A stretch of DNA of 14,455 nt from the NCBI GenBank assembly GCA_036501845.1, contig DASXZO010000151.1:1-14455 (forward strand), written 5' to 3'. Position numbers and translations under genes: made by a program. The notes below the pieces were generated by a model, which worked only from the letters and a program-made list of their open reading frames with translations, ran no database searches and was not told the DNA's origin. Each line of letters opens with the position of its first letter. The first letter of the stretch is position 1. This DNA is from JBBREP01 sp036501845. GTDB taxonomy: Bacteria; Actinomycetota; Acidimicrobiia; IMCC26256; PALSA-610. Positions 6,247 through 13,370 of this stretch are shown in pieces.

Positions 6247-9200
6247 ATGTTCGAGCCTGTCGCGCCCGATCTCGACCTGGTCTCGATGGAGACCGAGGTA
6301 CTCGAGCGCTGGCGGCGCGACGACGTGTTCGGCGAGAGCCTGCGCCGCCGCGAGGGCGCGCCCGACTGGGTGTTCTACGAGGGTCCACCCACGGCCAACG
6401 GCCAGCCCGGCATCCACCACGTGTGGGCCCGGCTGTTCAAGGACATCTTCCCCCGCTTCCACACCATGCAGGGCAAGCGCGTGCTGCGCAAAGGCGGCTG
6501 GGACTGCCACGGCCTGCCCGTGGAAGTGCAGGTGGAGAAGGAGCTCGGCTTCTCAGGCAAGCCGCAGATCCTGGAGTACGGCATCGAGGAGTTCAACGCT
6601 CGCTGCCGCGCGTCGGTGCAGCGTTACGTGGAGGACTGGCAGTCGCTCACGGCACGCATCGGGATGTGGCTCGACACCAAGGACGCCTACTGGACGCTCT
6701 CGAACGAGTTCATCGAGACCGTGTGGTGGCTGTTCCACGAGATGTGGGACAACGGCGACATCTACGAGGGCTTCAAGGTGGTGCCGTACTGCGGGCGGTG
6801 CGGCACTGCGCTGTCGAGCCACGAGCTCGGCCAGCCCGGCGCGTACCGCGACGTGACCGAGCCGTCGATCTACGCGCGCTTCCCGGTGCGCGAGCGCGAC
6901 TTCGACCTGGTGGTGTGGACCACTACGCCGTGGACGTTGCCGTCGAACGTGGCCGCGGCCGTCGGCGCGCATGTGCGCTACGTGCGCGTGCGCGACCCGC
7001 ACGGCGGGCGCGACCTCGTGCTGGGCGCGAGTCGCGTCGCCGACGTGCTCGGCGACGACGCCCAGGTGATCGGACCGATCTCGGTCGACGAGCTCGTTGG
7101 CCTCCACTACGAGCGACCGTTCGACTTCCTGCCGCTCGACGACACGGTGGCGAGTGTGGTGGTCGCGGCCGACTTCGTGACCGACGACGACGGTTCCGGC
7201 ATCGTGCACCTCGCGCCGGCGTTCGGCGAGATCGACCGCGAGGTGAGCGAGGCGCACAACCTGCCGGTACTCAATCCGGTGAACGAGAACGCGCGCTTCA
7301 CCGACGCGCTGCCGTCGCCGTATCGCGGCGAGTTCGTGAAGGCCGCCGACCCGGCGCTGATCGCGCAACTGCGCGCCGAGGGCCGCGCGGTGAAGGTGGC
7401 CGACTACACGCACAGCTACCCGCATTGCTGGCGTTGCGACACGCCGCTCATCTACTGGGCCAAGCCCACGTGGTTCGCGCGCACGTCCGAGCATCGCGAC
7501 GATCTCCTGCGCGAGAACGAGAACGTCAACTGGTATCCCGAGCACATCAAGCATGGCCGCTTCGGGAACTGGCTCGAGGGCAACATCGACTGGGCCCTCT
7601 CACGCGACCGCTTCTGGGGCACGCCGATCCCTGTGTGGCGCTGCCGCTCGTGCGGTCACGACGAGTGTGTCGGGTCGGTCGAACGGCTGGCCGAGTTGTC
7701 GGGGCGCGACCTCACCGGGCTCGACCTCCACCGCCCGTACGTGGACGACATCGTGGTGTCGTGCCCCGAGTGCAAGGGCCGAGCGTTCCGCATCGACCCC
7801 GTGCTCGACGCGTGGTTCGACTCCGGGTCGATGCCGGCAGCGCAGCTGCACTACCCCTTCGAGCGAGCCGACGAGTTCCCCAACCGATTCCCGGCCGACT
7901 TCATCTGCGAGGCCATCGACCAGACGCGCGGCTGGTTCTACTCACTGCTCGCGGTGAACACGCTCGTGTTTCACCGCGCGCCCTACCGCAACGTCGTGTG
8001 CCTCGCGCACATCGTCGACCAAGACGGCGTGAAGATGTCGAAGTCGCGCGGCAACGTGATCGACCCCTGGTCGGTGCTGTCGACGCGCGGCGCCGAAGCA
8101 TTGCGCTGGTACATGTTCTCGTCGGGTTCGCCGTGGACACCCAAGCGCGTGTTCCTCGACGCGATCGACGAGTCCACCAAGCTCTTGCGCACGCTGTGGA
8201 ACACGGTGTCGTTCTTCGTCACCTACGCCAACCTCGACGGTTGGGCGCCGGCGAACAGCGGTGCGTCGAGCGCGCCCACGCACGTGCTCGACCGTTGGAT
8301 CCTGTCGCGCCTCGACGGCACCACCGAGGCGGTCACCAGCGCGCTCGCCAACTTCGACGCGCTCGCCGGGGCGCAGGCGATCGGCTCACTCGTCGACGAT
8401 CTCTCGAATTGGTACGTGCGCCGCAGCCGCCCGCGCTTTTGGAAATCGGCCGATCCCGCAGCCCACGCCACGCTGCACGAGTGCCTCGTGACCATCTCGT
8501 TGCTGCTCGCACCGTTCTGCCCCTTCCTCGCCGACGAGCTGCACCGCATCCTGGATCCGGCGAGCGGGGGCGAAAGCGTGCATCTTCTCGACTGGCCCGT
8601 TGTCGACGCATCGCGGATCGACCGGGAGCTCGAAGCCGAGATGGACACGGCCCGCGCGATCACCTCGCTCGGTCGCAGCGCGCGGGCCGACGCCAAGCTG
8701 GGCGTGCGCCAACCGCTCTCACGCGCCATCGTGTCGCTCCCCGCGGGCACGCGGCTGCGCCTCGACGTGTCGCGCGAGGTCGAGTCGGAGCTCAACGTGA
8801 AGCGCCTCGAGCCGGTCGATTCGCTCGAGGGCCTGCTCACGTATCACGTGGTGCCGAACTTCAAGGCGCTCGGGCCGCGCGTCGGCAAGCTGCTGCCCGC
8901 CTTGAAGACCGAGCTCGCCAACCTCGACGGCGGAGCCGTGCAGCACACGCTCGCCGACACCGGGTCGCTGCGCGTGCTGGTCGACGGCACCGAGATCGAG
9001 CTCGGGCCCGACGACGTGGAGGTGCGGGCCGAGAAGCACGAGGAGCTATCGCTCGTGCAGGGCAACGGCGTCGCCGTGGCGCTCGACCTCCGGCTCGACG
9101 ACGAACTGCGCGCCGAGGGCATCGCTCGCGAGCTCGTGCGCGCCGTGAACGACGGCCGCAAGCAACACGGCTTTGCCATAGCCGACCGGATCTCGTGCAC

Positions 9201-9366
9201 GATCACCACCACCGGCGCGGTTGCCGGCGCCGCGCGCCAACACGCCGACTACATCGCCACCGAGGTGCTCGCCACGCGCTTCGACGTGGTCGACGAGACG
9301 CTTCCCGCCGCCGACTTCACGATCGACGATGTGGGTGTGTCGCTCGACCTCAGCGCCGACGCTTGA
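6247..9366 (+). CDS. ileS: Isoleucyl-tRNA synthetase, type 2, with GIHH signature
   Basis: The product is 1039 residues, the size of the type 2 (eukaryote-like) IleRS. The active-site signature at residues 46-58 reads GPPTANGQPGIHH, so the usual HxGH is GIHH (55-58), first and third positions swapped. KMSKS is canonical (596-600). The CP1 editing domain shows WTTTPWTLPSN (224-234) and, at about 317-328, a GIVHLAPAFGE motif. CxxC pairs (PYCGRCG, PHCWRCD, WRCRSCG, SCPECKG) suggest zinc sites in the inserts. The anticodon-binding domain contains LDRWILSRLD and NWYVRRSRPRFWK. The C-terminus (LNVKRLEP, VVPNFKALGPRVGK) is of the type 2 form. The enzyme charges tRNA-Ile with Ile and edits Val. The start is the ATG at 6247; a GTG at 6244 is also in frame. 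No T-box leader is visible. The 3' end overlaps divIVA by 17 bases. Confidence 0.96.
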   Translation: MFEPVAPDLDLVSMETEVLERWRRDDVFGESLRRREGAPDWVFYEGPPTANGQPGIHHVWARLFKDIFPRFHTMQGKRVLRKGGWDCHGLPVEVQVEKELGFSGKPQILEYGIEEFNARCRASVQRYVEDWQSLTARIGMWLDTKDAYWTLSNEFIETVWWLFHEMWDNGDIYEGFKVVPYCGRCGTALSSHELGQPGAYRDVTEPSIYARFPVRERDFDLVVWTTTPWTLPSNVAAAVGAHVRYVRVRDPHGGRDLVLGASRVADVLGDDAQVIGPISVDELVGLHYERPFDFLPLDDTVASVVVAADFVTDDDGSGIVHLAPAFGEIDREVSEAHNLPVLNPVNENARFTDALPSPYRGEFVKAADPALIAQLRAEGRAVKVADYTHSYPHCWRCDTPLIYWAKPTWFARTSEHRDDLLRENENVNWYPEHIKHGRFGNWLEGNIDWALSRDRFWGTPIPVWRCRSCGHDECVGSVERLAELSGRDLTGLDLHRPYVDDIVVSCPECKGRAFRIDPVLDAWFDSGSMPAAQLHYPFERADEFPNRFPADFICEAIDQTRGWFYSLLAVNTLVFHRAPYRNVVCLAHIVDQDGVKMSKSRGNVIDPWSVLSTRGAEALRWYMFSSGSPWTPKRVFLDAIDESTKLLRTLWNTVSFFVTYANLDGWAPANSGASSAPTHVLDRWILSRLDGTTEAVTSALANFDALAGAQAIGSLVDDLSNWYVRRSRPRFWKSADPAAHATLHECLVTISLLLAPFCPFLADELHRILDPASGGESVHLLDWPVVDASRIDRELEAEMDTARAITSLGRSARADAKLGVRQPLSRAIVSLPAGTRLRLDVSREVESELNVKRLEPVDSLEGLLTYHVVPNFKALGPRVGKLLPALKTELANLDGGAVQHTLADTGSLRVLVDGTEIELGPDDVEVRAEKHEELSLVQGNGVAVALDLRLDDELRAEGIARELVRAVNDGRKQHGFAIADRISCTITTTGAVAGAARQHADYIATEVLATRFDVVDETLPAADFTIDDVGVSLDLSADA

Positions 9367-10366
9367 AGATGTCGCGCAGGCTCGAGTCGCGATCGCTGTC
9401 GAACAGCCGGTCGTCGGCCGGGCCGAGCGGCGCGTCGTCGCGCACCGCGTCGCGCAGCGTGGCGAAGAAGGCGTCGTCGTCGAGACGCGCGTCCTGACCG
9501 GGCTGCGCGTTCGCCTGCGGCGCTGACTTCGTGGGCGCCGGCGTCGGCGCACTGGCGGCCTGTGGCGCGGTCTGACCCTGCGGGCGCAGCGGCTTGGCCA
9601 CGGCGATGCCGGCCGATACCGGTACCGCTTCCACCACTTCCACCGGCTCCTGCCTCGCCTGTTCGCGGTCGCGCGTGAGGTCGATGTCGGAAGCGCTCGC
9701 GGTGACGGTCTGCGGCTCGGCGACGACCTGCGGCGCGGGAGCCGGTGTCGCGGGCGCGGGTGTTGCGGGTGCCGGCGCGGGTGCGCTTGCGACCGGACGC
9801 GCCAGGAGTTGCTCGGTCGCGTCGGTCCGGGCGGTGGGCGGCGCGGTCGGCGTGATCGCCTTCTTGGCGCGTGCCGTTGCGAGGTCGGCCTCGAGTTGAC
9901 CGATCACGCGGCCGCGGTACTCGCGCTCCCACGACTCCAACGCCTCGACGTCGTTGTGCATCGCGTCGCGTCGTGCCGCGAGGTCGCGGATCTCGGCGTC
10001 GAGACGCGCCCGCTCCACATCGTGCACGCGGTGCACCTCGTCGTTGGCGGCGTCGACCATCGCTCGGCTGCGGCTGTCGGCGTCCGACAACATCTCCGCG
10101 GCTTGACGCGAGGCATCGGCGATCGCGTCGTCGGCCGCGCGCTGCGCCAACACCATCGTGCGCTGGATGATGTCGTCGTTGTCGCGCGTGCGAGCCGCGT
10201 CGGTGGTGACCGACGAGACGCGTTCGGTGAGGATGCGGATCTTCTCGCCCTGCGTCTCGATGGTGGCGGCGGCCCGCTCCATCAACTCGTTGACCTCGTC
10301 GCGGCTGTAACCGCGAAAGGCGTCGCTGATCTGGCAATCGCGCAGTTCGTGGGGAGTTACATCCAT
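9350..10366 (-). CDS. divIVA: DivIVA/Wag31-like polar growth and division protein
   Basis: The product is 338 residues, longer than mycobacterial Wag31 (about 260). The N-terminus (residues 1-38, containing DAFRGYSRDEVNELMERAA) is the membrane-binding DivIVA domain. Residues about 38-170 are predicted coiled coil rich in Ala, Arg, Asp and Glu. Residues about 171-290 are a Pro/Ala-rich linker (APAPAPATPAPATPAPAP). A conserved-looking C-terminal segment follows (LDDDAFFATLRDAV at about 295, then SSLRDIFKRRR at the end). DivIVA proteins gather on curved membrane and direct wall growth at poles and septa in actinobacteria. The gene ends the division cluster, 182 bases after yggT, and may have its own promoter. 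Its stop lies inside the 3' end of ileS on the other strand. Confidence 0.92.
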   Translation of the reverse strand: MDVTPHELRDCQISDAFRGYSRDEVNELMERAAATIETQGEKIRILTERVSSVTTDAARTRDNDDIIQRTMVLAQRAADDAIADASRQAAEMLSDADSRSRAMVDAANDEVHRVHDVERARLDAEIRDLAARRDAMHNDVEALESWEREYRGRVIGQLEADLATARAKKAITPTAPPTARTDATEQLLARPVASAPAPAPATPAPATPAPAPQVVAEPQTVTASASDIDLTRDREQARQEPVEVVEAVPVSAGIAVAKPLRPQGQTAPQAASAPTPAPTKSAPQANAQPGQDARLDDDAFFATLRDAVRDDAPLGPADDRLFDSDRDSSLRDIFKRRR

Positions 10367-10372
10367 GTGCTC

Positions 10373-10378
10373 ATGGTA
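10373..10378 (-). promoter_or_regulatory. Candidate -10 box for leaderless divIVA
   Basis: On the minus strand TACCAT (10378-10373) fits TANNNT and ends 6 bases before the divIVA ATG at 10366. No Shine-Dalgarno sequence is seen at that start. No -35 match was found. An imperfect inverted repeat GGTGG/CCACC (10399-10413) lies about 20 bases upstream. Confidence 0.3.
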
Positions 10379-10436
10379 ACGAGAAAGCGCCGAATTGTGG
10401 TGGACCGGCCACCCAGACCCTACTGATTCTCAGGGC

Positions 10437-10541
10437 GAGCGGAGCAGCCGAGGAGCGAGGGACGAGCGATATCGGTGCAGAGCGAGCCTGCGAGCGCAGC
10501 GAGCGTCCAGACGCCCCCGGGGGCGCGAGCGCATGCGAGCG
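10437..10541. repeat. GAGCG-rich low-complexity block
   Basis: The pentamer GAGCG occurs eight times on the plus strand within about 105 bases, in strings such as GCGAGCGCAGCGAGCG. This is far above the rest of the window's intergenic DNA. Such GAGCG/CGCTC arrays are known as dispersed elements near gene ends in several GC-rich bacteria; whether this is one of a genomic family cannot be seen from one copy. Confidence 0.55.
10512..10525. repeat. Perfect 14-base GC palindrome
   Basis: CGCCCCCGGGGGCG is fully self-complementary. It lies 24 bases after the yggT stop in the direction of transcription. A palindrome without a loop is a poor RNA hairpin, and no T run follows, so it could be a protein site or a rho-independent-like stop only with doubt. 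Confidence 0.45.
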
Positions 10542-10548
10542 GGGGCGC

Positions 10549-10800
10549 TCACGCGTGGGCGCAGACGGCGCCCTGGACCAGCAGGACGACGATGAAGACC
10601 ACCATGAAGCTGATGTCGAACATGCCGGCGGGTGGGATCACCCGGCGCACCGGGGCGAGCACGGGCTCGGTCACGTCGAAGAGCACCCGCTGGATCTGTG
10701 CGAGTGGCCCGCCCGACGACGAGACCGGGAACCACGACAGGATTGCCCGGGCGAGCAACACGATCAGGTAGACGCGCAGGAACGCGCAGATGACAGCCAT
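10549..10800 (-). CDS. yggT: YggT family small membrane protein
   Basis: The product is 83 residues with two membrane helices, about residues 3-22 and 62-80. The family signature is present: RAILSWFP (18-25), then FDVTEPVLAPVRRVIPP (41-57) and FDISFMVVFIVV (61-72). YggT proteins are small integral membrane proteins almost always found next to sepF or proC/yggS; a direct function is not settled, though roles in division or ion stress have been proposed. The ATG lies 16 bases after the sepF stop with only a weak Shine-Dalgarno sequence, so it is probably cotranscribed with sepF. The length is normal for the single-repeat form. Confidence 0.9.
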   Translation of the reverse strand: MAVICAFLRVYLIVLLARAILSWFPVSSSGGPLAQIQRVLFDVTEPVLAPVRRVIPPAGMFDISFMVVFIVVLLVQGAVCAHA

Positions 10801-10816
10801 CGTTCGGTCGGTCCGT

Positions 10817-11356
10817 TCAGCGCCGGTAGAGGCCTCGGTCGCGCAACCGATCCTTCTCGTCGTCGGACACCTCGACGTTGGGCGGCGTGAGCAGGAACAC
10901 CTGGTCGCCGACCTTCGACATGGTGCCGCCGAGTGCGTAGCAGAGGCCGCTCGCGAAGTCGATGAGGCGGCGCTGCAGGTCGCGGTCGAGGCCTTGCAGG
11001 TTGACGATCACCGGCGTGGACAAGCGCAGGCGATCACCGATCTCCTGCGCGTCGTTGAACGCCTTGGGCTCCACGACGTGCACCTTCGCCGGTGCGACCG
11101 AACGGACTGCGTTCACGGAGGTGCCTCCCGATGGGCCTCCGGCGGCGACGCGCAACGGCGCCGGGTCGGAATGCGAGTTCTGGGGCTCGCGGATCGGACG
11201 CACCACACCCGCGGCCGCATCGTTCGTGGCGCGCGGGCGCGCGAGCGGTCGCTCGTTCCCCCCGTCGTCGGGGGCGGCGTCCTCGTACTCGTACACCTCA
11301 TCGTCCTCGTCGTCGACGAGCCCGAGGTACACGGCCGCCTTGCGAAAGACCGACAT
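10817..11356 (-). CDS. sepF: Cell division protein SepF, membrane anchor for FtsZ
   Basis: The product is 179 residues. The N-terminus MSVFRKAAVYLGL is the amphipathic membrane-binding helix. An acidic stretch (DDEDDEVYEYED) and a disordered linker of about 60 residues follow. Residues about 87-160 form the SepF core (KVHVVEPKAFNDAQEIGD, PVIVNLQGLD, GLCYALGGTMSKVGDQVFL). SepF dimers bind the FtsZ C-terminal peptide and tie the ring to the membrane; in actinobacteria, which lack FtsA, it is the main anchor. The start is chosen because MSVFRK fits the family and AGAGGAGG lies just upstream. An 82-base gap separates it from yggS. A possible -10 (TAGAGT, 11381-11376) sits in the gap without a -35. 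Confidence 0.95.
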   Translation of the reverse strand: MSVFRKAAVYLGLVDDEDDEVYEYEDAAPDDGGNERPLARPRATNDAAAGVVRPIREPQNSHSDPAPLRVAAGGPSGGTSVNAVRSVAPAKVHVVEPKAFNDAQEIGDRLRLSTPVIVNLQGLDRDLQRRLIDFASGLCYALGGTMSKVGDQVFLLTPPNVEVSDDEKDRLRDRGLYRR

Positions 11357-11359
11357 GAG

Positions 11360-11367
11360 CCTCCTCT
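11360..11367 (-). promoter_or_regulatory. Ribosome binding site of sepF
   Basis: AGAGGAGG on the minus strand ends 3 bases before the ATG at 11356. The match is nearly perfect but the spacing is short. It decides the sepF start against longer in-frame extensions reaching 11650. Confidence 0.65.
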
Positions 11368-11438
11368 GGAAACGGACTCTATCTTTGCAAATCCCGCCCG
11401 GTGGACGGTGGATTGGGCTTGGGGATTCGAGCTGTGGT

Positions 11439-12095
11439 TCAGGTGTTGCGGGCGCCGAAGATGGCCGTGCCGACGCGCACGATCGTGGCGCCGCATTCGA
11501 TCGCCGCTTCGAAATCGCCCGACATGCCCATCGACAGCTCGGGCAGTTCGTGGCGATCCGCGGCCTCGTGCAGCCATGCGAAGTGCGGGCGTGGATCGGC
11601 GCCGATCGGCGGCACGGCCATGAGCCCTCGCACGGTGAGCCCATGGTCACGGGCCTGATCGAGCAACCGGGGGAGCTCGGCGCGGGCGCAGCCGCCCTTG
11701 TTCGGCTCGTCGCCCACGTTCACCTCCAGCAGTACGGGCGCGGTCACGCCCCGACGCGCCAACTCGTCGACGAGCACGCTGCGATCCACCGAATGCCACA
11801 TGCCGACCACACGGGCGAGCGCGCGCACCTTGTTGGTCTGCACCCGTCCGATCATGTGCCACTCGCAGCCCGCGATCTCGGCCGACTTGGCGAGCAGCTC
11901 CTGGGCGCGGTTCTCGCCGAACACGCGAAGCCCCGCGTCGTGCGCGAGCCGCACCGCGCCGGCGGGCATCGTCTTGGAGACGGCAACGAGCGTCACCGAT
12001 GTGGCCGGGCGCGATGCACGCGCGCACGCGGCGGCGATGCGCTCGTGGACTTCAGCGATGCGCGCGGCGACGAGTTCGCCCGGCGGGTCGGTCAG
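11439..12095 (-). CDS. yggS: YggS/PLPBP-type pyridoxal-phosphate homeostasis protein, apparent CTG start
   Basis: From the CTG at 12095 the product is 218 residues, close to the family's 220-235. Motifs are TLVAVSK with the PLP-binding Lys41, FGENRAQEL, WHMIGRVQTNKVRAL, EVNVGDEPNKGG, and LSMGMSGDFEAAIECGATIVRVGTAIFG near the end. This fold-type III barrel binds PLP and buffers vitamin B6 and amino-acid pools; it has no known catalytic activity. The first ATG/GTG/TTG in frame is the GTG at 11996, one codon before TLVAVSK, which would remove the N-terminal helix. The 33 codons before it read like family sequence (ELVAARIAEVHERIAAACAR), and a CTG overlaps the ftsZ TGA as CTGA. I infer the CTG start; no other start exists upstream for at least 25 codons. 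No Shine-Dalgarno sequence is evident, so coupling to ftsZ is likely. Confidence 0.88.
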   Translation of the reverse strand: MTDPPGELVAARIAEVHERIAAACARASRPATSVTLVAVSKTMPAGAVRLAHDAGLRVFGENRAQELLAKSAEIAGCEWHMIGRVQTNKVRALARVVGMWHSVDRSVLVDELARRGVTAPVLLEVNVGDEPNKGGCARAELPRLLDQARDHGLTVRGLMAVPPIGADPRPHFAWLHEAADRHELPELSMGMSGDFEAAIECGATIVRVGTAIFGARNT

Positions 12096-13165
12096 CGCAG
12101 GAACTCGGGCACGTCGAAGTCGTCGTCGCCGCCGAGGTCGAGCGCGTCGTCGCCGAGGATCGACTCGTCCTCGCGCAGACCGAGCTCCGGCGACGTGCGC
12201 CCGCGGCTCTCGGCCTCGAAGCGATCGAAGCCCGCAGCGATCACCGTCACCCGCGTCTCGTCGCCCAGTGTGTCGTCGATGACGGTGCCGAAGATGATGT
12301 TGGCGTCGGGGTGCGCGGCCTGGGCGATGATCTCGGCCGCCTCGTTCACTTCGAACAGGCCCACGTCGCTCGGCCCGGTGATCGTCATGAGGATGCCGCG
12401 TGCGCCCTCGATGCTCGCCTCGAGCAACGGGCTCGAGATCGCGCTGCGCGCGGCGGCGACGGCACGGCCCTCACCCGACGCCGAACCCACGCCCATGAGC
12501 GCGCTGCCCGCGTTGGTGAGGATCATCTTCACGTCGGCGAAGTCAGTGTTGATCAGGCCCGGCGTGGTGATGAGGTCGCTGATGCCCTGCACACCTTGGA
12601 GCAGCACCTCGTCGGCCATGCGGAAGGCATTGAGCATCGTCGTCTTGGCGTCCGACACCTGGAGCAGGCGTTCGTTCGGGATGACGATGATCGTGTCGGT
12701 CTTGTCCTTCAGGTTCTGGATGCCGGCCTCGGCCTGCACCGAACGGCGACGTCCCTCGAAGCCGAACGGGCGCGTGACCACACCGATGGTGAGCGCGCCG
12801 GCGTTCTTGGCGATCTCGGCGATCACGGGTGCCGCACCGGTGCCGGTGCCGCCGCCCTTGCCGGCGGTGATGAACACCATGTCGGCGCCGCGAATCGCTT
12901 CTTCGATGTCGTCGCGATGTTCGTCGGCGGCCTGGCGCCCGACCTCGGGGTCGGACCCGGCGCCGAGCCCGCGCGTGAGCTGGCGGCCGATGTCGAGCTT
13001 GACGTCGGCGTCCGACAAGAGCAGCGACTGGGCGTCGGTGTTCACGGCGACGAACTCCACGCCCTTCAGGCCGGCGTCGATCATGCGGTTCACCGCGTTG
13101 CAGCCACCGCCACCGACGCCGATGACCTTGATCACCGCGAGGTAGCTCTGGGGTGAGCCGGGCAT
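12092..13165 (-). CDS. ftsZ: Cell division GTPase FtsZ
   Basis: From the ATG at 13165 the product is 357 residues, near the usual 380. The start gives MPGSPQSYLAVIKVIGVGGG, matching actinobacterial FtsZ N-termini, and has GGAGGAGG upstream; ATGs at 13183 and 13240 would add 6 or 25 residues. Motifs are GGGGCNAVNRM (18-28), the tubulin signature GGGTGTG (104-110), NERLL (164-168), the T7 loop NTDFADV (206-212) with Asp208 and Asp211, and GDETRVTVIAAGF. The C-terminal peptide DDDFDVPEFLR binds SepF and other divisome partners. The linker before it is short (about 30 residues). FtsZ polymerises with GTP into the Z-ring. The stop overlaps the yggS start. A promoter candidate lies in the 205-base gap to ftsQ. 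Confidence 0.97.
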   Translation of the reverse strand: MPGSPQSYLAVIKVIGVGGGGCNAVNRMIDAGLKGVEFVAVNTDAQSLLLSDADVKLDIGRQLTRGLGAGSDPEVGRQAADEHRDDIEEAIRGADMVFITAGKGGGTGTGAAPVIAEIAKNAGALTIGVVTRPFGFEGRRRSVQAEAGIQNLKDKTDTIIVIPNERLLQVSDAKTTMLNAFRMADEVLLQGVQGISDLITTPGLINTDFADVKMILTNAGSALMGVGSASGEGRAVAAARSAISSPLLEASIEGARGILMTITGPSDVGLFEVNEAAEIIAQAAHPDANIIFGTVIDDTLGDETRVTVIAAGFDRFEAESRGRTSPELGLREDESILGDDALDLGGDDDFDVPEFLR

Positions 13166-13169
13166 TGGG

Positions 13170-13177
13170 CCTCCTCC
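13170..13177 (-). promoter_or_regulatory. Ribosome binding site deciding the ftsZ start
   Basis: GGAGGAGG on the minus strand ends 4 bases before the ATG at 13165, and its first GGAGG lies 7 bases away. A weaker AAAGG lies 7 bases before the alternative ATG at 13183. Both starts may be used. Confidence 0.6.
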
Positions 13178-13250
13178 GGCCATCGGTGCACCTTTCGTGG
13201 ACTGGGCTTTCGGGGTTTGGGCTCTCGTGGACACCCTCATCCTCCAGTCG

Positions 13251-13272
13251 AGGTTTAGAGTTATGTCAACCT
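13251..13272 (-). promoter_or_regulatory. Inverted repeat in the ftsZ leader
   Basis: On the minus strand AGGTT and AACCT arms enclose 12 bases that are AT-rich for this genome (GACATAACTCTA). It lies between the predicted transcript start and the ftsZ start codons. I recall similar GGTTGACATAA-like sequence before other actinobacterial ftsZ genes, but this needs alignment. Confidence 0.35.
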
Positions 13273-13287
13273 GTGGTTCGCATCGAG

Positions 13288-13316
13288 ACTGTATAGGAAA
13301 GCGACCGCGTTGACAA
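13288..13316 (-). promoter_or_regulatory. Candidate ftsZ promoter
   Basis: On the minus strand TTGTCA (13316-13311) and TACAGT (13293-13288) are separated by 17 bases. The hexamer TATACA, two bases further upstream, is an alternative -10 with a 15-base spacer. The predicted transcript starts near 13281, leaving a leader of about 115 bases. Separate ftsZ promoters between ftsQ and ftsZ are common in actinobacteria. Confidence 0.5.
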
Positions 13317-13324
13317 CGTTTCCC

Positions 13325-13340
13325 GTTGCACCAGTTGCAC
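13325..13340 (-). repeat. Tandem GTGCAAC sites upstream of the ftsZ promoter
   Basis: GTGCAAC occurs twice on the minus strand at 13340-13334 and 13331-13325, with a 9-base period, about nine bases before the -35 box. Direct heptamers on one helix face can be a regulator site. No regulator is suggested by the sequence. Confidence 0.35.
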
Positions 13341-13370
13341 AATGTTGTTCGTGATGGTGGGCGAAAATCT

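Larger units (their letters stand above)
10379..10548. other. yggT-divIVA intergenic region
   Basis: This stretch has no gene I can support. It contains the GAGCG-rich block and the GC palindrome listed separately, plus a possible hairpin nearer divIVA. It is the longest non-coding break downstream of yggS in the division cluster, so transcription could end or restart here. Confidence 0.5.

Noticed and set aside
6423..9497. Very long plus-strand open frame (over 1000 codons) overlapping ileS
   Set aside because: It is an out-of-frame shadow of ileS; its product is Arg/Ala/His-rich with no family motifs, as expected from GC-rich codon bias.
11439..11996. yggS starting at the GTG at 11996 as a naturally short protein
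   Set aside because: The in-frame upstream codons continue the family's N-terminal helix; the short form would begin at the first barrel strand.
10962..13145. Long plus-strand open frame (727 codons) antisense to sepF, yggS and ftsZ
   Set aside because: It is a mirror of three well-recognised genes; its sequence is Ser/Arg/Thr-rich without domains.
13264..13269. TTGACA on the minus strand as a second ftsZ -35 box
   Set aside because: No TANNNT lies 16-18 bases downstream; that position is occupied by a GGAGG sequence.
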